Assembly (NCBI GenBank): GCA_030833205.1
Contig: JAURHS010000001.1
Coordinates: 1 to 64,000 of the forward strand
Direction: 5' to 3'
From: Prosthecobacter sp.
GTDB lineage: Bacteria > Verrucomicrobiota > Verrucomicrobiia > Verrucomicrobiales > Verrucomicrobiaceae
Length of the DNA: 64,000 bases
Shown here: positions 45,491 to 53,799 of the stretch, one piece after another
How positions within the stretch are numbered: position 1 is the stretch's first letter
Layout: the number at the start of each line of letters is the position of its first letter
Notes under the pieces: model-generated
Told to the model about the DNA's origin: nothing
What the model saw: the letters and a program-made list of their open reading frames with translations, nothing else
Databases searched by the model: none
Program-made: the position numbers and the translations under genes

Positions 45491-46969
45491 ATGGACCTCT
45501 GTCGTCAGCCGCTATGGCAGGAACAATCTCTGGGCACACCCTTGCCGTGCAGCGCTGAGGGAATCAGTGTCAGTCTGCCGCTATGGCGGCATGTGATTGG
45601 CTATGAGGAAAAAGATCCGGAGGTGATTGGTAAATTTCGCTCCGGCTATCCAAGGTTCTGTGTGCCCCCGGTGATTTCAGCCGTTTTCCGGCTGGCCATT
45701 GGCGAGTGTGCCTCGCAGGGTGAGTCTGCCTTGGTCTTTCCCTCAATGGGGGCAGCGTTGCGTTGTGTGGACTTCATGCAGAAGCGAGGACACATCGCGC
45801 AGGCACGGTCCTGGAAACAAAACCTTGGCGTTTGTGTCTTTCCTGAGTCTGGACAGGACTGTGCGCGCAGGTTTTGGCGTTTTACCGGAGAGATTCTCAG
45901 CGCCAGACAAGCGCAGCAGTTGCTTTGTCCTGAGAGCAAACAGGCCGTTGAGCAAATATCGGCGACAGAGGCGATTGCTCGAATCCAAGGGCGTCTGGCG
46001 CAGTGGTCAGGTCAGGCAGCAGAGGATGTTTTCCTGTTTCCCTCTGGCATGGCGGCTCACTACGCGTTGCATCGAGCCTTGGTGCAGATGAATCCCGGGC
46101 GCAAAACCTTGCAGGTGGAGTTTCCCTATGTTGATAGCCTGAAACAACAGCAGGAGTTTGGCAGCGGCGCACACTTCATTCATGGGCCAGAGACCGGTGC
46201 AGAGTTTGAGGCGCTGCTCAGGCAGGAAAGCTTGGCGGCGGTCTTTAGTGAGGTCCCCAGCAATCCCTTGTTGAGGACGGCAGACTGGCAACAGCTCAAG
46301 ACAATTCGGGATCGTTTGGCTCCTGAGTTGCCCTTGGTGATTGATGATACGGTGGGCACCTTGTTGCATGTGGATGCCATGCGCGTCGCCGATGCGGTGA
46401 CCACCAGTTTGAGCAAGGCCTTCTCAGGCCGAGGCGATGTGCTGGCCGGCAGCGTCATCCTCAATCGTCAGTCGCCTCATCATGCGAGGCTGCAGCAGTT
46501 GTTGCGCCAGGATCCGGTGGCCGAACTCTGGGGCGGTGACGCAATCGCCTTGGAGAACAACAGCCGGGACTTTGAGGCCAGAGTCCAGCGCATGAGCCGC
46601 AGCGCGGTGGAGATTGCCGCCTTCCTTGCCGAACATCCCAAGGTTGAACAGGTGTGGCACCCGAGTTTGCAGGTCAGTGCAGGCTATGAGTACCTGCGAA
46701 GGAACCCAGGAGGGTACGGGGGCTTGATCTCTTTTGAGCTAAAGGACTCAAGTCGTTCATCGCCATTGTTTTATGACGCTGTTCGGCTTTGCAAGGGGCC
46801 AAGCCTGGGTACCGAGTTCAGTTTGCTTTGCCCCTATGTTCTGCTTGCCCATTACGATGAGCTGGCTTGGGCAGAGAGCTGCGGAGTGCCGCGGAATTTG
46901 CTGCGCCTTTCGGTTGGGCTGGAGGGCAGTGACGACTTGATTGGCCGACTTGCTGAGGCGCTTGGCTGA
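45491..46969 (+). CDS. Cystathionine gamma-synthase-like PLP enzyme, fungal type
   Basis: A 492-aa member of the Cys/Met metabolism PLP family (trans-sulfuration). The PLP Lys is in TTSLSKAFSG; FLFPSGMAAHYALHRAL, FSEVPSNPLL and FVIDDTVG-like LPLVIDDTVG are family blocks. The extra N-terminal domain with SVSLPLWRHVIGYEEKDPEVIGKF and SGYPRFCV matches fungal cystathionine gamma-synthases (STR2/Met-7 type) rather than the short bacterial MetB, and accounts for its greater length. Start ATG 45491; GTG 45485 is possible. It follows aroC by 6 bases and converges on mnmG. Likely methionine or cysteine synthesis. Confidence 0.88.
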   Translation: MDLCRQPLWQEQSLGTPLPCSAEGISVSLPLWRHVIGYEEKDPEVIGKFRSGYPRFCVPPVISAVFRLAIGECASQGESALVFPSMGAALRCVDFMQKRGHIAQARSWKQNLGVCVFPESGQDCARRFWRFTGEILSARQAQQLLCPESKQAVEQISATEAIARIQGRLAQWSGQAAEDVFLFPSGMAAHYALHRALVQMNPGRKTLQVEFPYVDSLKQQQEFGSGAHFIHGPETGAEFEALLRQESLAAVFSEVPSNPLLRTADWQQLKTIRDRLAPELPLVIDDTVGTLLHVDAMRVADAVTTSLSKAFSGRGDVLAGSVILNRQSPHHARLQQLLRQDPVAELWGGDAIALENNSRDFEARVQRMSRSAVEIAAFLAEHPKVEQVWHPSLQVSAGYEYLRRNPGGYGGLISFELKDSSRSSPLFYDAVRLCKGPSLGTEFSLLCPYVLLAHYDELAWAESCGVPRNLLRLSVGLEGSDDLIGRLAEALG

Positions 46970-46981
46970 GGGACTCGCTTT

Positions 46982-48871
46982 TTAAGGTTGGCGCTTGCGC
47001 AGGGCGACGGCAATCAGGGAAAGGTCTGCCGGCGTGATGCCTTGGATGCGGTTGGCTTGCCCGAGGGTTCTGGGTTGGATTTCTCTGAGCTTGAGCTGGG
47101 CTTCGCGTTTGAGGCCGCCAAGGCCCTCGTAGTCAAAGTCCGGGGGGATTTCCCAGGCATCCATTTTGGCGGTCTTTTCGATCATGGCTTCCTGCCTTGC
47201 CACATAGCCCTCGTACTTGAGGTCGTTTTCAAGCAGGCCCCAGATGCAGGGGCTAAAGCGAGCCCGGATTTCCTCGGGCAATCCATTCCAAAAATTCTCC
47301 GTTCTCTTGAACCATTGGACCAAGCGGGAGCCTTCGTAGGCCTGCTCTTTGGCGTATTGATGGGCTTGGGCAAGCTCGGCCTCTTTCTGGCGGGTAAGGA
47401 CAAGACGCTTGCCATGGATAAGCCCTGCCTGTTCAGCCATCGCCATGAGCCGAAGATCGCAGTTATCCTGACGCAAGAGGAGACGGTATTCTGCCCTGGA
47501 GGTAAAGAGCCGGTAGGGCTCGGTCACTCCCTTGGTGATAAGGTCGTCCACCATCACTCCAAGATAGGCTAGGTTACGGGGAAGGATGAAGGCTGGCTTG
47601 CCCATAACCTTCAGTGCCGCATTCGCACCGGCGAGGAGACCCTGGCCTGCAGCTTCCTCGTAGCCTGAGGTGCCGTTGATTTGGCCGGCGAAGTAGAGGC
47701 CGCTGATTCTCTTGGTCTCCAGCGTCGCAGAGAGCTGGGTTGGGGGGCAGTAGTCGTATTCAACAGCATAGCCTGGACGGATGATCTCTGCTTGTTCAAG
47801 GCCCTCGATGGACCTGATCATGGCAAGCTGCACCTCGAAGGGAAGAGAGGTGGAGAGCCCGTTGACATAGAATTCTTGGGTCTGGTGGCCTTCTGGCTCG
47901 AGGAAGATTTGGTGTCGATCCTTGTCGGCAAAGCGCACCACTTTGTCCTCCACGCTCGGGCAGTACCTCGGGCCAACGCCCTCGATCTTGCCGCAGTACA
48001 TGGGCGAGAGGTGTAGGTTCTGCCTGATGCAGTCGTGAGTCTGCGGATTGGTGTAGGTGATCCAGCAGGGTATTTGTTCCACATGGAACTTTTCGGAATC
48101 CCAACAGTTGAGGGAAAAGGGAGATCTGGCTTGCCCAAATCCCTCCACTTCCTCAATGCCGCGTCCACTGAAATAGCTAAAGGCCGGAGCAGGTTCATCG
48201 CCTGGCTGTGCCTCGCACTTGGAGAAATCAATGCTGCGGCCGTTGATGCGGCAAGGCGTGCCAGTCTTGAAGCGTCGAACCTCGAAACCAAGCTCTCGCA
48301 AGCTGTCCGAAAGTGTGCTTGAGCTATCTCCCATCCGGCCGCCGCTCTGGTTTTGAAGACCGACATGCAGCAATCCCCGCATGAAGGTGCCGGAAGAAAT
48401 GACCAGGGAACTGCAGCTGTACGCAATGCCGAGACTGGTACGAACTCCGCAGACTTGGTCGTCTTCGACCAAAATCTCAGCGGCATTGCCCTGATGCAGG
48501 TCGAGATTTGGCTGGTTCTCCAGCAGCCACTTCATGCGGAATTGATAGGCCTTCTTGTCAGCCTGGGCGCGGGGGGCTTGAACGCTGGGCCCCTTGCGGG
48601 CATTGAGCATTCGGAATTGAATGCCGGTAGCGTCTGTATTGAGAGCCATGGCCCCGCCGAGGGCATCAATCTCTCGAACTACATGTCCCTTGGCCAGCCC
48701 ACCAATGGCAGGATTGCAGGACATCTGCGCAATGCTATCGAGGTTCTGGGTGAGGATGGCCGTCTTGCAGCCTAGGCGGGCCGCGGCCAGAGCGGCCTCG
48801 ACACCAGCGTGCCCAGCTCCACAGACAATGACATCGTAATGCTTGGGGAAGCGGTAGGTGGACATGGACAC
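46982..48871 (-). CDS. mnmG: tRNA uridine-34 modification enzyme MnmG (GidA)
   Basis: A 629-aa FAD protein that with MnmE installs the 5-carboxymethylaminomethyl group on U34 of certain tRNAs. N-terminal dinucleotide-binding motif [35 protein letters not shown], the C-x-x-P-like [35 protein letters not shown] and the C-terminal [21 protein letters not shown] are diagnostic. The plus strand is G-rich throughout despite minus coding. mnmG is often near bacterial origins; rsmG is not adjacent here. An internal GTTCCAC-ATGGAAC palindrome encodes FHVE. Confidence 0.98.
   Translation of the reverse strand: MSMSTYRFPKHYDVIVCGAGHAGVEAALAAARLGCKTAILTQNLDSIAQMSCNPAIGGLAKGHVVREIDALGGAMALNTDATGIQFRMLNARKGPSVQAPRAQADKKAYQFRMKWLLENQPNLDLHQGNAAEILVEDDQVCGVRTSLGIAYSCSSLVISSGTFMRGLLHVGLQNQSGGRMGDSSSTLSDSLRELGFEVRRFKTGTPCRINGRSIDFSKCEAQPGDEPAPAFSYFSGRGIEEVEGFGQARSPFSLNCWDSEKFHVEQIPCWITYTNPQTHDCIRQNLHLSPMYCGKIEGVGPRYCPSVEDKVVRFADKDRHQIFLEPEGHQTQEFYVNGLSTSLPFEVQLAMIRSIEGLEQAEIIRPGYAVEYDYCPPTQLSATLETKRISGLYFAGQINGTSGYEEAAGQGLLAGANAALKVMGKPAFILPRNLAYLGVMVDDLITKGVTEPYRLFTSRAEYRLLLRQDNCDLRLMAMAEQAGLIHGKRLVLTRQKEAELAQAHQYAKEQAYEGSRLVQWFKRTENFWNGLPEEIRARFSPCIWGLLENDLKYEGYVARQEAMIEKTAKMDAWEIPPDFDYEGLGGLKREAQLKLREIQPRTLGQANRIQGITPADLSLIAVALRKRQP
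48075..48090. promoter_or_regulatory. parS-like palindrome inside mnmG
   Basis: TGTTCCACATGGAACT differs from the parS form TGTTCCACGTGGAACA at a central base and at the last base. It is translated as part of FHVE in MnmG. A second copy lies 818 bases away. Binding by ParB is inferred only. Confidence 0.4.
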
Positions 48872-48892
48872 TGAGGGGGCAGTGGGTCAAAA

Positions 48893-48908
48893 TGTTCCCC
48901 GTGGAACG
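48893..48908. promoter_or_regulatory. parS-like palindrome upstream of mnmG
   Basis: TGTTCCCCGTGGAACG, 22 bases before the mnmG start codon on the opposite reading, differs from TGTTCCACGTGGAACA at position 7 and the last base. GTTCC/GGAAC arms are perfect. It could be a ParB site or an operator for mnmG. Confidence 0.45.
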
Positions 48909-48941
48909 ATTGTAATCCCCGAGCAACGGGGTTGCTGCAGG

Positions 48942-50099
48942 TCAGCGGAAGCTCTTGGCAAAGTCATCAGAGCTGGCCTTGGCAACCACCTTGGTTTTTT
49001 GGAAGGTGCTTTTCTCGCCTTTCTCGATGAGGAGGCGCTCGTACTCCTTGCTGTCCATGGGGAGCTCAATGCTGCGGTCGAGCCAAGTGCTCAGCAGAAT
49101 GGCATTCGCCAATTCAACGCTGTGGATTCCTTCCTGAGCGGGGGAGAGAAGCTTTTCTCCCTTCAGGATGGCATTGGTGAAGTTCTGGAGGATTTCAATG
49201 TGCTGACCTCCGCTATCGGCGACTGGGATATCCATGTGCCAGCTTTCAGGCATGGCGAACGCGGCTTCTGCCTCCATGCAGAACTTGCTCATCGGAACGC
49301 GATTGCGCTGGAAGTGGATCTTGCTGCCATCCGTGACGCTAAGGCGACCCTGTTCGCCAGAAATCTCCAAGCGATTGATCCCAGGGGCTTCGCCAGTTGA
49401 GGTCACAAAGGTGGCTGTGGTTCCGCTGTCGTATTGAAGAACGGCGGTCACATCGTCCTCGACCTCGATCTCGTGGAAGCGGCCAAACTGGCAGAAACCG
49501 CGCACCCGCTGCGGCATGCCAAACATCCATTGGAACAGGTCGAGGTTATGAGGGCACTGGTTCATGAGAACACCACCTCCTTCACCCTTCCAAGTGCCGC
49601 GCCAACCTCCGGTCGCATAGTAGTAATTCGTTCTAAACCAATTGGTTACCTCCCAATGAATGCGCCGGATGGCGCCCAGTTCTCCGGAGACAATGAGGTC
49701 CTTGACCTTCTTGAAGCAGGCGTTGGTGCGCATGTTGAACATGGCGGCGAAGATCAGGTTTTTGTCGCTGTGGGCAGCGATCAGGCGCTCGCAATCGGCC
49801 TTGTGCACGGAGATGGGTTTCTCCACCAGCACATGCAGGCCGCGCTGCAGAGCCTCAATGCCGATGGTGGTGTGGCTGAAGTGGGGCGTGCAGATGAGAA
49901 TGGCGTCAATCAGCCCGGATTGAATCATGGCGCTGACATCCGTGAAGGCCTGTTCCTTACCCTGCAGTTCTGGAATGGGCCCGTGGCTTTCGCAAAGCGC
50001 GCCCATCACCAGGCCGGGGACCTTGCCGTTGCGAATGTTGGCGAGGTGGGCTTTGCCCATGTTGCCGAGGCCGACGATGCCGAGTCTGACGCTTTCCAT
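48942..50099 (-). CDS. Gfo/Idh/MocA family oxidoreductase
   Basis: A 385-aa cytoplasmic NAD(P)-dependent oxidoreductase (start ATG 50099, MESVRLGIVGLGNMGKAHL). The catalytic Lys-Pro is in HVLVEKPISVHK, and GGWRGTWKGEGGGVLMNQCPHNLDLFQWMFG supplies the conserved H-N-x-D (NCPHNLDLF region). No signal peptide. Similar to sugar or inositol dehydrogenase-like members without a known substrate. Lies 70 bases upstream of mnmG on the same strand, across a parS-like site, and diverges from cdaA by about 180 bases. Confidence 0.92.
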   Translation of the reverse strand: MESVRLGIVGLGNMGKAHLANIRNGKVPGLVMGALCESHGPIPELQGKEQAFTDVSAMIQSGLIDAILICTPHFSHTTIGIEALQRGLHVLVEKPISVHKADCERLIAAHSDKNLIFAAMFNMRTNACFKKVKDLIVSGELGAIRRIHWEVTNWFRTNYYYATGGWRGTWKGEGGGVLMNQCPHNLDLFQWMFGMPQRVRGFCQFGRFHEIEVEDDVTAVLQYDSGTTATFVTSTGEAPGINRLEISGEQGRLSVTDGSKIHFQRNRVPMSKFCMEAEAAFAMPESWHMDIPVADSGGQHIEILQNFTNAILKGEKLLSPAQEGIHSVELANAILLSTWLDRSIELPMDSKEYERLLIEKGEKSTFQKTKVVAKASSDDFAKSFR

Positions 50100-50278
50100 A
50101 AGTCTTGTGAGTTTTGGGGTGGAAGGGACGGTCCATGCTAAGCGCAAACGGCTGAAGGGCAAGAACAGGCTACGCGCTGCCGGGGTGGCCCAGGCTGGTG
50201 GGCTTGATTGACGAGGCGCGGAGATTGTGGCAACTCAAGGCAACTCGCACCCTGTTGGTGCCGTTGAGTTTGGACCGC

Positions 50279-51061
50279 ATGTGGGATTTTCTGACCAGTC
50301 ATTGGCGCGACGGCGTGGAGATTCTCATCCTCGCCGCGCTGCTGTATCAGGGTTATCTTTTTTTCCGGGCCACGCGCGGGGCGCGCATTCTCACCGGGTT
50401 GATGGTCTTGCTGCTGAGTCTGGCGCTGATCTCCCAGTTGCTCGAGCTCGAGGTGATCAGTTGGCTTCTGGAGCGAATCTCCGTCTTTTTGGCCATCGCC
50501 TTGGTGGTGCTCTTCCAACCGGAATTACGCCGCGTCCTTGCGGAGCTCGGGAGTCATCGAGCCTTCTCCTTCAATCGCACGGATCCGGAGTCTCTGGATG
50601 TCATCATTGAGGCGATGCAGAAGCTCTCGGCCAGGCGCTGCGGCGCCCTGCTGGCGCTGAAGCGCGGCATCGACCTCAAGCCATTTCTGGAAACCGGAGT
50701 GGAGCTCGATGCGGCCATGAGTGTGGAATTGATCAGTACGATTTTTCACCCCAAGACTGCGCTGCATGACGGCGGTCTGATCATTGATCAAGGGCGCATT
50801 CGCGCTGCGGGTTGTGTGTTTCCGGTGAGTCAGCGTGAAGTGCGCGATCGCGCCATTGGCCTGCGGCACCGCGCGGGCATGGGCATCACCGAGGAGACCG
50901 ATGCCATCGCCCTGATTGTCAGTGAGGAGAGCGGCGCCCTGTCTCTGGCTTATCGCGGTCGCCTCGAACACGATTTGGAGCCTGAGGCCCTGCGCAATCG
51001 AATCAATGAGATCCTGGTCTTTGGTGCCGGTGAAAACGCTTTGGCAGAACAAGTCCCATGA
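50279..51061 (+). CDS. cdaA: Diadenylate cyclase CdaA
   Basis: A 260-aa membrane enzyme making cyclic di-AMP from two ATP. Three N-terminal helices (about 12-28, 35-53, 65-82: LILAALLYQGYLFF, ILTGLMVLLLSLALI, VFLAIALVVLFQPELRR) precede the DAC domain with DGG (164-166, LHDGGLII) and RHR (196-198, GLRHRAGMG). A longer upstream frame exists, but ATG 50279 gives the normal CdaA N-terminus. The stop overlaps the next start codon by ATGA, so translation is coupled. Controls turgor, potassium and cell-wall homeostasis in bacteria that carry it. Confidence 0.95.
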   Translation: MWDFLTSHWRDGVEILILAALLYQGYLFFRATRGARILTGLMVLLLSLALISQLLELEVISWLLERISVFLAIALVVLFQPELRRVLAELGSHRAFSFNRTDPESLDVIIEAMQKLSARRCGALLALKRGIDLKPFLETGVELDAAMSVELISTIFHPKTALHDGGLIIDQGRIRAAGCVFPVSQREVRDRAIGLRHRAGMGITEETDAIALIVSEESGALSLAYRGRLEHDLEPEALRNRINEILVFGAGENALAEQVP

Positions 51062-51240
51062 ACTGGAATCGCCTGAGTCAATTCCTGAGCCGCAACTGGC
51101 GTGAGAAGTGCCTGGCCCTGCTCATTGCCTTTCTGTGTTGGGTGATGATCAAGGGCCAATCAGGCCGAAGCCCCTGGCAACAATCCCCTCGCGGGGCACT
51201 GCGTGAGGCCTTTTCATTGCCCTCTTCCAGTGCGAAGTGA
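51058..51240 (+). CDS. CdaR/YbbR-like membrane stub (60 aa)
   Basis: A 60-aa protein whose ATG overlaps the cdaA stop (ATGA). It has the N-terminal text SRNWREKCLALLIAFLCWVMIKGQSG, the single-helix anchor with which CdaR (YbbR) proteins begin (typically NW-x-x-K-x-LALLIAFxLW). The several YbbR repeats that normally follow are missing; only about 25 more residues remain. Either a minimal CdaA partner or a decayed cdaR. No disrupted YbbR repeats are visible in the following sequence, which is occupied by the opposite-strand CPBP gene. Confidence 0.8.
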   Translation: MNWNRLSQFLSRNWREKCLALLIAFLCWVMIKGQSGRSPWQQSPRGALREAFSLPSSSAK

Positions 51241-51247
51241 CGGATCT

Positions 51248-52240
51248 TCAGCGCGGTTGTCGGCGACCGCGCAACACCAGCCGCTCGTGCAGCCACCCAG
51301 TCATCGCAATGGTCAAAAGAGGCAGCAACCCCACCTTGAGCTGAGCGCCGATCCATGGCAATTGGGGCTGACTCATCAAGGTCAAAGCACTGAACCACTT
51401 CAAGCCAAACACCCATCCGGCGTGCAGACCGATGCAGGGCCAAAGGGAGCCGCTGGTGACTCGTGCCCGCGCTAACACAAGGCCGACCATGGTCAGCGTC
51501 GTGAACTCGGCAAACAAGACTTGAGGCTGCATGAGATTGCTGCCGATCTGCGCCAGCACCTCAAAGCCGATGCCCCAAGCCTGTGGATCTGCGGGCTTCC
51601 AGTCTGCAGGTGGCTTGAGGAAATGAAGCAGCGAGAAAAACAGGCTCGACACCCAAAGGGCAGCCCGCACTCCAATCTTGCGGCGCAGGGAGTCGAGTAA
51701 AATTCCGCGCAGCAACCACTCCTCAAGCAGGGCCACACAGAGACCGGCAAGCAGGGCATTGGGCCAGACCTGCCATCCAGGCCGGGGCCGCATCTGATAC
51801 ACGCCAAGGGCGGTGAGTGAGGCGCCCAGCGCCAAGAGAAGGCCGGCGGCCAGCAGCCAGCCGACCAGCAGTTGCTTGCCCCCAGGGCCAATGCGGCCCC
51901 AGGTGGGCAGGGACTCAATGCGCAGGCGTCTCCAGAGCAGGGGCAAAGTCAAGGCACAGGCGATGAGCACTGCGCGATTGAAGTAGCGACTGGGGCTGGC
52001 GCGGCGGATCTCACCACTCAGCCATGATCCCCAGCCGCTCTGATCCCACTGCTGGATTTGCAGCCACTGGGCGCAGGCGCTGGCAGCATGCTGCAGCAGC
52101 GGCGTCAGCAGGGCGGCAAGAAGCAGAACGGCGGGCAGGAAAACGAGCACGGCAGGCAACACGGACCCCTTGGATTGGGTCAAGACGGAGCAGGGGTGGC
52201 GTGGCGCGAGGGCGCGAGGATTTGGCTTGATGCCTTGCAT
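51248..52240 (-). CDS. CPBP family intramembrane metalloprotease
   Basis: A 330-aa polytopic protein. The family motifs are EEWLLRGIL (E-E-x3-R), FFSLLHF (F-x3-H) and GLHAGWVFGL (H-x3-G/N), which form the intramembrane metal site of CAAX-protease/bacteriocin-processing (Abi) enzymes. About seven to eight hydrophobic helices. The distinct helix LLAALLTPLLQHA lies near the N-terminus. It converges closely with the 60-aa CdaR-like gene (7 bases) and diverges from the 95-aa gene. Substrate unknown. Confidence 0.92.
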   Translation of the reverse strand: MQGIKPNPRALAPRHPCSVLTQSKGSVLPAVLVFLPAVLLLAALLTPLLQHAASACAQWLQIQQWDQSGWGSWLSGEIRRASPSRYFNRAVLIACALTLPLLWRRLRIESLPTWGRIGPGGKQLLVGWLLAAGLLLALGASLTALGVYQMRPRPGWQVWPNALLAGLCVALLEEWLLRGILLDSLRRKIGVRAALWVSSLFFSLLHFLKPPADWKPADPQAWGIGFEVLAQIGSNLMQPQVLFAEFTTLTMVGLVLARARVTSGSLWPCIGLHAGWVFGLKWFSALTLMSQPQLPWIGAQLKVGLLPLLTIAMTGWLHERLVLRGRRQPR

Positions 52241-52275
52241 CGCGGAGAACCTAGCGCATCCTGCAGGTCAAGGAA

Positions 52276-52563
52276 ATGACCAAAAACCAGGTTCACGAAT
52301 GGCATGAAAACCGGCCCGAGGACGGCCGGAAACGGTATTTCCGCGCCTACTGGAACAGCAAGGTCTGGATTTTTCGCAAGACCGATCCCGAGGACGAGGA
52401 TTGGGTGCTTGTGGATCCGCCCACGCCCAAGCTTTGGCAGGATCTCCATGGGGTGCTCTTCCGCAAGTATCAGCGCCGCCGTCTGCCATACCGCCTGCTG
52501 CAGATGGTCGAGGCCCAGCTTGATTCCATGGGCTTGACTCCGCCCAAGGTCGGAACCCCTTAA
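52276..52563 (+). CDS. Small basic protein, unknown (95 aa)
   Basis: A 95-aa soluble protein with many aromatic and charged residues (RYFRAYWNSKVWIFRKTDPEDEDW, then LWQDLHGVLFRKYQRRRLPYRLL). No signal peptide, membrane helix or known motif. It is followed 81 bases on by an oxidoreductase gene in the same direction. Reading frame and start (ATG 52276) look genuine from composition and spacing; function unknown. Confidence 0.72.
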   Translation: MTKNQVHEWHENRPEDGRKRYFRAYWNSKVWIFRKTDPEDEDWVLVDPPTPKLWQDLHGVLFRKYQRRRLPYRLLQMVEAQLDSMGLTPPKVGTP

Positions 52564-52644
52564 GCCGGGCCCCGATCACAGGGGTATCGCATTCAAGGCT
52601 TGAAATGCCAGAGGCTCTCTGCGTTGCTGAGCGCTCACATCGCC

Positions 52645-53679
52645 ATGAAAAAATACAATGTTGGGATCATCGGTTATGGTTGGGCCGCCACGGCCCACAT
52701 GGACGCCATCGAGGCCACCAAGCAGGGTCAGGTGACTGCCATCTACTCCTCGCGGCCCCTGGACGCCAAGAAGATCAGCGAGAAATACGGGCACCCAGTC
52801 AAGACCTACCAACAGCTCGATGAGATGCTGGCGGACCCGGATCTGCATGTCGTTGACATCACCAGCTACCCCAGCCAGCATCGCAATCAGGCGGTTGCCG
52901 CTGCCAATGCCAAGAAGCACATCATTCTGGAAAAGCCCATGGCCAACTCGCTGCAGGAAGTGCGCGAGATTGTCGCCGCCGCCAAGAGCAACGGCGTGAT
53001 GGGCTGCGTCTGCTTTGAATGCCGCTTCTCTGGTCAGTTCACCTCGACCAAGGCCGTGATTGATCAGGGCCTGCTCGGCGACCTGCACTACGGTGAAGTC
53101 GACTACTACCACGGCATCGGGCCTTGGTACGGCCAGTTTCGCTGGAATGTGGGCAAGAAGGATGGCGGCAGCGCGCTGTTGACGGCCGGTTGCCACGCCC
53201 TGGATGCCTTGCTTATGGTCATGGGCTCGGAGGTGGAGAGCGTGACCAGCCTGAGCACCAAGTCCAAGAGCGACATCTTTGCCCCTTACGAGTACGACAC
53301 CTCAAGCTGCACTCTGGTGAAGTTCAAAAATGGTGCTGTGGGCAAGTGCGCCGCGATTGTTGACTGCCTGCAGCCCTATTACTTCCACACCCACCTGGTG
53401 GGCAGCCAAGGCAGCCTTTTGGATGACCGCTTTCATTCCAACAAGCTGCACACCGACAAAAAGCATTGGAGCAAGCTCTCCATGCACATGCTCGACAGCG
53501 GCGATGTGGCCGACCACCCCTATCAAAGTCAGTTCCAGGCCTTCTTTGATGCCTTGGACGAGGGCCGCGAGATGCCCCTGACCAGCTTCTCCCAGAGCCT
53601 GCGCACCTTTGAGGCGGTATTTGCCGCCGATCGCAGCGCTGAGTTGGGCGGCGTGCCGGTCCGCGTGGCGGATCTCTAG
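52645..53679 (+). CDS. Gfo/Idh/MocA family oxidoreductase
   Basis: A 344-aa cytoplasmic NAD(P)-dependent oxidoreductase (ATG 52645, MKKYNVGIIGYGWAATAHM). The catalytic Lys-Pro is in HIILEKPMANS; DGGSALLTAGCHALDALL is the substrate-domain block with the catalytic His/Asp. The wording fits sugar/inositol-dehydrogenase-type members. A strong bipartite terminator begins at the base after its stop codon. Confidence 0.92.
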   Translation: MKKYNVGIIGYGWAATAHMDAIEATKQGQVTAIYSSRPLDAKKISEKYGHPVKTYQQLDEMLADPDLHVVDITSYPSQHRNQAVAAANAKKHIILEKPMANSLQEVREIVAAAKSNGVMGCVCFECRFSGQFTSTKAVIDQGLLGDLHYGEVDYYHGIGPWYGQFRWNVGKKDGGSALLTAGCHALDALLMVMGSEVESVTSLSTKSKSDIFAPYEYDTSSCTLVKFKNGAVGKCAAIVDCLQPYYFHTHLVGSQGSLLDDRFHSNKLHTDKKHWSKLSMHMLDSGDVADHPYQSQFQAFFDALDEGREMPLTSFSQSLRTFEAVFAADRSAELGGVPVRVADL

Positions 53680-53744
53680 GCGCGTTGAAACAACGCGCAC
53701 GGCGGGCCGGGCCCAGGGAAAAGAATGCCCAAGGCCCGCCTTTT
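53680..53744 (+). terminator. Bipartite terminator after the oxidoreductase gene
   Basis: First hairpin: GCGCGTTG/CAACGCGC with a three-base loop (53680-53698). Second: GGCGGGCC (53701-53708)/GGCCCGCC (53733-53740) followed by TTTT. The second is the likely rho-independent terminator; the first may be an mRNA 3'-end stabiliser. Confidence 0.82.
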
Positions 53745-53799
53745 CCGTGGCAAGGCCCGGCGCAGAGGCTAGGATGGACCAGCTCAAATCCCCGCGGTC

